From the NCBI GenBank assembly GCA_036265675.1, contig DATAOP010000049.1:1-64000 (forward strand): a stretch of 64,000 nt of DNA, in the 5' to 3' direction. Below are positions 60,217 to 64,000 of the stretch, in pieces. Source of the DNA: VRUE01 sp036265675. Its GTDB lineage: Bacteria > Actinomycetota > Thermoleophilia > Solirubrobacterales > 70-9. Position 1 is the first letter of the stretch; each line of letters begins with the position of its first letter. A program made the position numbers and the translations under genes. The notes beneath the pieces were generated by a model. The model was given only the letters and a program-made list of their open reading frames with translations. It made no database searches and was not told the origin of the DNA.

Positions 60217-62109
60217 GTGGACTACCTCGACGAGCGCTTTCCACCGATCGGCAGCTATGGGTTCCTGTCGGACTGCCACACGGGTGCGCTGGTCTCCTAC
60301 GCCGGCACGGTCGAGTGGCTCTGCCTGCCCCGCTTCGACGGGCCGAGCGTCTTCGGCGCGCTCCTCGATCGCGGCGCCGGCCGCTTCAAGCTTGCGCCGC
60401 GCGGCGTCGTTGTCCCGATCAGCCGGCGCTACGAGCCGGGCACGCTGGTGATCGAGACGACGTGGGTCACCGACACCGGCTGGGTCGTCATCCACGACGC
60501 CCTGACGATCGGCGACTGGGCCGAACCGGGACCTGGGTCGCGGCCGCGGACCCAGCACGAGCCGGATCACTCGTTGATGCGGGTGATGACCTGCATCGAC
60601 GGCGAGGTGGACATCGACATGGAGTGCGCGCCCCGGTTCGCCTACGGGGCCGAGGCGGCCGAGTGGACTGGAGGCGAGCTCGGCGAGGCGACCGCCCGCG
60701 GGGCGGAAGGAACCGAGCTGCGCCTTACCTCGGACATGGAGCTCTCGCGCGACGGCGAGGCGGTGACCGGGACGATGCACCTCCGCGAGGACGAGACTGG
60801 GTTCTGCGCGGTGACCTGGGGGGACCACGACCTCGGCGGGCCGCGAAGTGCGCCGGAGGCGCTCGAGCGGCTCGACTCGACCGAAGAGTTCTGGCGACAG
60901 TGGCTGCGAGCCGGCAGCTTCCCGGACCATCCCTGGCGGATCCACCTTCAGCGCTCGGCGCTGGTCCTGAAGGGGCTGACCTACGCCCCGACCGGGGCGA
61001 TCCTCGCCGCGCCGACCACCTCGCTGCCGGAGACACCCGGCGGGGAACGGAACTGGGACTACCGCTACAGCTGGATCCGCGACTCCACCTTCAGCCTTTG
61101 GGCCCTGCACACGCTCGGCTTCAGCCAGGAGGCGCAGGCGTTCATGAAATTCGTCGTCGAGGTCTGCCGCCAGGACCCGAACCTGCAGATCATGTACGGG
61201 ATCGGCGGCGAGAAGGACCTGGCCGAGAGCACCCTCGATCACCTAGGAGGCTACGGCGGGGCGCGACCGGTGCGGATCGGCAACGGCGCCTACGAGCAGC
61301 ACCAGCACGACGTCTGGGGCGCCCTGCTCGACTCGATCTACCTGCACGAGAAAGCGCTGCGGGGGACCGGGACCAAAGCCGACCGGCAGCTGATCGGCGA
61401 ACAGGTCGAGGCGGCGATCGCGGCCTGGCCCGATCCGGACCAGGGAATCTGGGAGGCCCGCGGCGAGCCCCGCCACTACGTCTCCTCGAAGCTGATGATC
61501 TGGGTCGCGATCGATCGCGGCGCCCGCCTGGCGCAGGAGGTGGGACGCGACGACCTCGCCCAGCGCTGGCGACGGACGGGCGACGAGGTGCGCGACGAGA
61601 TCCTCGAACGCGGGGTCCGCGACGGCATCTTCCGCCAGCACTACGAGACCGACGCCCTCGACGCCTCGACCCTGCTGATCCCGCTCCTCCGCTTCCTCCC
61701 TCCCGACGACCCGCGGGTCCGGGACACCGTCGAGGCGATCGCCCGGGACCTGACCAAGGACGGGCTCGTCCTTCGCTACCGGGTCGGGGAGACCGACGAC
61801 GGCCTCAGCGGCGAGGAGGGTACCTTCCTGATCTGCTCGTTCTGGCTCGTCTCGGCGCTGTCGGAGATCGGCGAGGGAGAGCGTGCGCGGGAGCTCTGCG
61901 AGCGGCTGCTGGCCTCGGCCGGCTGGCTCGACCTCTTCGCCGAGGAGCTCGACGCGCGCAGCGGTCGCCACCTCGGCAACTTCCCGCAGGCGTTCACCCA
62001 TCTCGCCCTGATCAACGCGGTCTCACACGTGATCGCCGACGAGCAGCGCGGCGACGGCGGGCTGACGGCGGTCTTCAGCGAGATGGGCGGCGTCCGCGAG
62101 GACGCTTAG
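60217..62109 (+). CDS. Glycoside hydrolase family 15 protein (glucoamylase/trehalase type)
   Basis: 630 residues. An N-terminal beta domain (PIGSYGFLSDCHTGALVSYAGTVEWLCLPRFDGPSVFGALLD) precedes an (alpha/alpha)6 barrel. Visible landmarks: RNWDYRYSWIRDSTFSLWAL, the first catalytic-region GIWEARGEPRHYVSSKLMIWVAIDR (Glu as acid) and the late GTFLICSFWLVSALSEIGEGERARE (Glu). Family members cut alpha-1,4 glucans or trehalose; some bacterial paralogues act on glucose oligomers. No signal peptide, so cytoplasmic. Its stop overlaps the convergent hydrolase by a few bases. Confidence 0.92.
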   Translation: MDYLDERFPPIGSYGFLSDCHTGALVSYAGTVEWLCLPRFDGPSVFGALLDRGAGRFKLAPRGVVVPISRRYEPGTLVIETTWVTDTGWVVIHDALTIGDWAEPGPGSRPRTQHEPDHSLMRVMTCIDGEVDIDMECAPRFAYGAEAAEWTGGELGEATARGAEGTELRLTSDMELSRDGEAVTGTMHLREDETGFCAVTWGDHDLGGPRSAPEALERLDSTEEFWRQWLRAGSFPDHPWRIHLQRSALVLKGLTYAPTGAILAAPTTSLPETPGGERNWDYRYSWIRDSTFSLWALHTLGFSQEAQAFMKFVVEVCRQDPNLQIMYGIGGEKDLAESTLDHLGGYGGARPVRIGNGAYEQHQHDVWGALLDSIYLHEKALRGTGTKADRQLIGEQVEAAIAAWPDPDQGIWEARGEPRHYVSSKLMIWVAIDRGARLAQEVGRDDLAQRWRRTGDEVRDEILERGVRDGIFRQHYETDALDASTLLIPLLRFLPPDDPRVRDTVEAIARDLTKDGLVLRYRVGETDDGLSGEEGTFLICSFWLVSALSEIGEGERARELCERLLASAGWLDLFAEELDARSGRHLGNFPQAFTHLALINAVSHVIADEQRGDGGLTAVFSEMGGVREDA

Positions 62110-63038
62110 ACGGTCGGCCGGCCGAGGTGGCGGGCGAGGAAGTCGGCCTCGACGCCGATGCTGCGCCCCGCGTAGAGGTCGAAGTGGCCGCACTCGAAGG
62201 TCTCGAGCTCGCCGGCCACGGCCCGTCGCGCGAGCTCCGCGGCGGGGCCGGGCGGGCAGAGGAGGTCCTCGGCGCCGGCAAGCACGAGCACCGGGCAATC
62301 GACGTCTCCCGCGACCCGCAGCGGGTTCGGGGTCCGCAGCCGCGGGCGCAGGACGACGCGGTTCTCCCAGATCGCGCCGCCCGGGAGCTCGGCCCGGTCT
62401 CCGGGGGGATTCAGGCGGGCATCCGCGGGGAGCAGTCCCCGCTCCCCGGCGGCGGCGTCCTCGCGCACCAGGATCGCCGCCTCGCCGGGTCTGCCGCCGA
62501 CGGCGACACCGCGGGGCTCGCGGCCGAGCAGCATCCGCATCCGGTCGCCGGCGGCCGCCGCGGCGAGTCGCAGCAGCGGCGTTCCCGCCGAGCGCTGCGT
62601 CTCCCGCCCCGGCACGAACGGGGCCATGCAGACGACCGCAGCGACGTCATCACGCCGGCGGGCCGAGTCGAGCACCTGAGCGCAGCTCGCCGACCCGCCC
62701 CACAGCCCGAGCCGCCCGCTGTCGAGATCCTCGCGGTCGCGGGCGTATCCGATCGCGGCGGCCAGGTCCTCGGCCAGCATCCGGGCGTCGTAGAGCTGGC
62801 GCGGCTCGCCCTCGCTGCCGCCGAAGCCGCGGCAATCGAACTGGAGGGTCGCGATCCCGCGCTCGGCGAAGGCCTGCCCGCGGTCGGAGTAGCAGGTCAT
62901 CTGGCGCACCCCGGCGGTTGAGTGCAGCATCACGACGCAGGGATGAGGGCCCTCGCCGGCCGGGAGATGGAGCCGGCCGGCGCAGCGGGCCGCGCCCGAA
63001 CGGAACTCGACCTCGGCGATCGAGGCCACCGCGCTCAC
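62106..63038 (-). CDS. Alpha/beta hydrolase (dienelactone hydrolase-like)
   Basis: 310 residues with the alpha/beta hydrolase core: PCVVMLHSTAGVRQ (oxyanion), ATLQFDCRGFGGSEGE, nucleophile elbow LGLWGGSASCAQVL (Ser in GGSAS), the acid region VLVLAGAEDLLCPP and the final ECGHFDLYAG (His). A long insert of about 75 residues before the acid forms the lid. Substrate unknown. It follows the TetR gene with a 4-base overlap, so it may be the regulated target. Confidence 0.85.
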   Translation of the reverse strand: MSAVASIAEVEFRSGAARCAGRLHLPAGEGPHPCVVMLHSTAGVRQMTCYSDRGQAFAERGIATLQFDCRGFGGSEGEPRQLYDARMLAEDLAAAIGYARDREDLDSGRLGLWGGSASCAQVLDSARRRDDVAAVVCMAPFVPGRETQRSAGTPLLRLAAAAAGDRMRMLLGREPRGVAVGGRPGEAAILVREDAAAGERGLLPADARLNPPGDRAELPGGAIWENRVVLRPRLRTPNPLRVAGDVDCPVLVLAGAEDLLCPPGPAAELARRAVAGELETFECGHFDLYAGRSIGVEADFLARHLGRPTV

Positions 63039-63637
63039 CGGTAGAGGCCGCCGCGGAGAAGCTCGACGTTGGCGTCCACCCAGCGGTCGAGGTTCCGGCC
63101 CTCCAGCAACGGACCGCCGACATCGCCCTCGAGCAGCGGCCGAAAGCTGAGCGGCGCCCAGACCAGGAAGAAGTGCTGGAGGGTCGCCCAGACGCGATCG
63201 GCATCGGCGCGGATGGCGCCCGCTTCGATCAGCCTCTCGATCTCCTCCCGGCCCGAGGAGACCATCAGCCCGAACAGGCGCGCGGCTCCCGGGGTCACCT
63301 CGACCATGGCCCGGCCCAGATAGGCGCAGACATCGGGGCGCTCGCGCATCACCGTCGCCGTCTGCTCGGCGCGCCGGCGCAGGAGCTCGGCAGGCGGTTG
63401 ATCCTCCACGTCACGATAGGCCTCGCCGAACGCGCGGATCGCCGCCTCGTCGACCGCGGCCACCAATCCGTCCTTGCCGCCGAAATGGTGGACGATCAGA
63501 GCCGGTGAGACCCCTGTGTCCCGTGCGACCTCGCGCAGCGAGGTGGCGCCGATGCCGCCGTCGCCGAACAGACGCATCGCCCGAGCGACGATCTGCTCGC
63601 GAGCTGTCTCGGCGGCAATCGGGGCGGCTGAACGCAT
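63035..63637 (-). CDS. TetR family transcriptional regulator
   Basis: 200 residues. The HTH (about 12-58) reads REQIVARAMRLFGDGGIGATSLREVARDTGVSPALIVHHFGGKDGLVAAV; the C-terminal ligand domain is helical. Its ATG sits inside a perfect palindrome, strongly suggesting autoregulation. It overlaps the hydrolase gene by 4 bases, so both are probably co-transcribed. A TACAGT box lies 11 bases upstream of the ATG. Confidence 0.9.
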   Translation of the reverse strand: MRSAAPIAAETAREQIVARAMRLFGDGGIGATSLREVARDTGVSPALIVHHFGGKDGLVAAVDEAAIRAFGEAYRDVEDQPPAELLRRRAEQTATVMRERPDVCAYLGRAMVEVTPGAARLFGLMVSSGREEIERLIEAGAIRADADRVWATLQHFFLVWAPLSFRPLLEGDVGGPLLEGRNLDRWVDANVELLRGGLYR

Positions 63638-63645
63638 GTTCAGCC
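63626..63645. promoter_or_regulatory. Palindrome over the TetR start codon (probable operator)
   Basis: GGCTGAACGCATGTTCAGCC, perfect 8-base arms with a 4-base centre, spans the ATG at 63637-63635. It fits TetR autorepression. Its core GAAC-N4-GTTC also resembles a LexA box, but the flanks differ from the LexA consensus. Confidence 0.6.
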
Positions 63646-63661
63646 AAGACTGTACAGGTGT

Positions 63662-63949
63662 TCAGGGTGCGGCGGTGCCCTCGTCTGCCTCGAACAGCCC
63701 GCCGGCGCGGATCCGCTCCGCCATGTCCTTGGACTCCTCGCGGTAGGTGTTGCCGTCCTCGAACTCGATGACGGGGTACTTGCGCTGGCCCGAGAGGCGT
63801 TCCAGGTCCTCGCGCTTGCCTGCGGAGAGTGGGCCCTTCACGACCTCGTACTCGATCCCCGCCTCGTCGAGCGCCTTCTGCACCTTCCAGCACGGATGGG
63901 CGCCGATCTTCACCCACAGGAGAGAACAGCGGTGAAGCTTCACGGCCAT
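63662..63949 (-). CDS. Thioredoxin-fold protein, GST N-terminal/glutaredoxin-like
   Basis: 95 residues with KLHRCSLLWVKIGAHPCWKV (Cys in the active-site region), then the EAGIEYEVVKGPLS strand, YPVIEFEDGNTYREES (cis-Pro strand) and a final helix. It matches GST_N/glutaredoxin-like domains that act in thiol chemistry or protein binding. It ends 25 bases upstream of the TetR start in the same direction. A TAGGGT box 6 bases before its ATG suggests a leaderless message. Confidence 0.8.
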   Translation of the reverse strand: MAVKLHRCSLLWVKIGAHPCWKVQKALDEAGIEYEVVKGPLSAGKREDLERLSGQRKYPVIEFEDGNTYREESKDMAERIRAGGLFEADEGTAAP

Positions 63950-63955
63950 GTTCCG

Positions 63956-63961
63956 ACCCTA
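63956..63961 (-). promoter_or_regulatory. Candidate leaderless -10 box of the thioredoxin-fold gene
   Basis: TAGGGT on the minus strand, 6 bases before the ATG at 63949. Its TAG is also the stop of the partial frame upstream. Confidence 0.4.
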
Positions 63962-64000
63962 ACCGATGTCGACGGGGTCGCCGATCGGGAGCCAGCGGAC
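63959..64000 (-). CDS. C-terminal end of an upstream gene (partial)
   Basis: Thirteen codons before a TAG read VRWLPIGDPVDIG. The residue choice looks like a real protein end, and the gene is co-directional with its neighbour, but too little is visible to name it. Confidence 0.3.
   Translation of the reverse strand, partial: VRWLPIGDPVDIG

Noticed and set aside
59242..61242. In-frame extension of the spermidine-synthase-like gene to 61242 (1161 codons)
   Set aside because: The extension reads antisense to GH15 and out of frame with ctaG; the family start is the ATG at 59241.

Overview
The window is very GC-rich, densely packed bacterial chromosome: about 67 protein genes, one tRNA, and no gene-free stretch longer than about 170 bases. 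Most genes lie on the minus strand in long runs with 1-16 base overlaps. The content is core housekeeping plus a few accessory cassettes. MreBCD-RodA, a DivIVA-like protein, paired MaoC dehydratases (HadA/HadB type), Obg, ClpXP and a SpoIIM-family protein, with strong G/C third positions, suggest a rod-shaped, non-sporulating actinobacterium. My best guess is class Thermoleophilia (Solirubrobacterales-like). This is inferred from gene content and style, not from a search. I see no insertion sequence, prophage, CRISPR array, rRNA or replication origin.

Layout, left to right. 1-2.3 kb: hisIE-trpE-trpG (histidine/tryptophan synthesis, minus). 2.3-4.2 kb: divergent TetR regulator and flavin monooxygenase around a palindromic operator. 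4.1-13.4 kb: lepA, hadA, hadB, hrcA, a zinc-finger-less dnaJ, prmA, DUF2269, murI, yqeY, phoH, ybeY, era (minus). 13.5-17.2 kb: murJ and a polytopic membrane protein containing two large DNA palindromes. 17.3-24.7 kb: rpsT (plus), then holA, an amidase, comEC/comEA, a cupin and leuS. 24.8-27.7 kb: spoIIM family, CBU_0592-like protein, trypsin-like PDZ protease, ZIP transporter and tRNA-Ala(GGC). 27.9-33.4 kb: obgE-proB-proA-nadD-rsfS and a DivIVA-like coiled coil preceded by a LexA-type box. 33.4-35.9 kb: a secreted M4 metalloprotease on the plus strand, inserted in the usually contiguous rplU-rpmA-obgE cluster. 36.1-50 kb: a long minus run valS-folC-(small)-zinc ribbon-ndk-maf-mreB-mreC-mreD-mrdA-rodA-rng-rplU-rpmA that joins translation, wall elongation and nucleotide hygiene. 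50-52.1 kb: divergent ArsR regulator and MFS exporter. 52-57.8 kb: clpX, two GNATs, a PH-like membrane protein, an M23 peptidase, clpP and tig. 57.6-64 kb: a small conserved-looking ORF, a membrane-anchored spermidine-synthase-like protein, CtaG, a GH15 hydrolase, an alpha/beta hydrolase with a TetR regulator, and a thioredoxin-fold protein.

Three themes stand out. (1) Several genes have no ATG, GTG or TTG that could give a complete N-terminus. They seem to start at CTG (clpX with a strong Shine-Dalgarno; an M23 peptidase, maf and murI in CTGA overlaps) or at ATA (folC in an ATAG overlap). (2) Many operon heads carry a TANNNT box only 6-9 bases before the start codon, the signature of leaderless transcription. 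(3) Palindromic elements recur: two hairpins with changed but still paired stems and a near-identical 20-base loop sit the same distance upstream of lepA and leuS, a 16-base element follows the stop codons of murI and tig, and long palindromes lie inside coding genes (valS and the 13.5-15.5 kb membrane protein) and at the M4 protease/rpmA junction.
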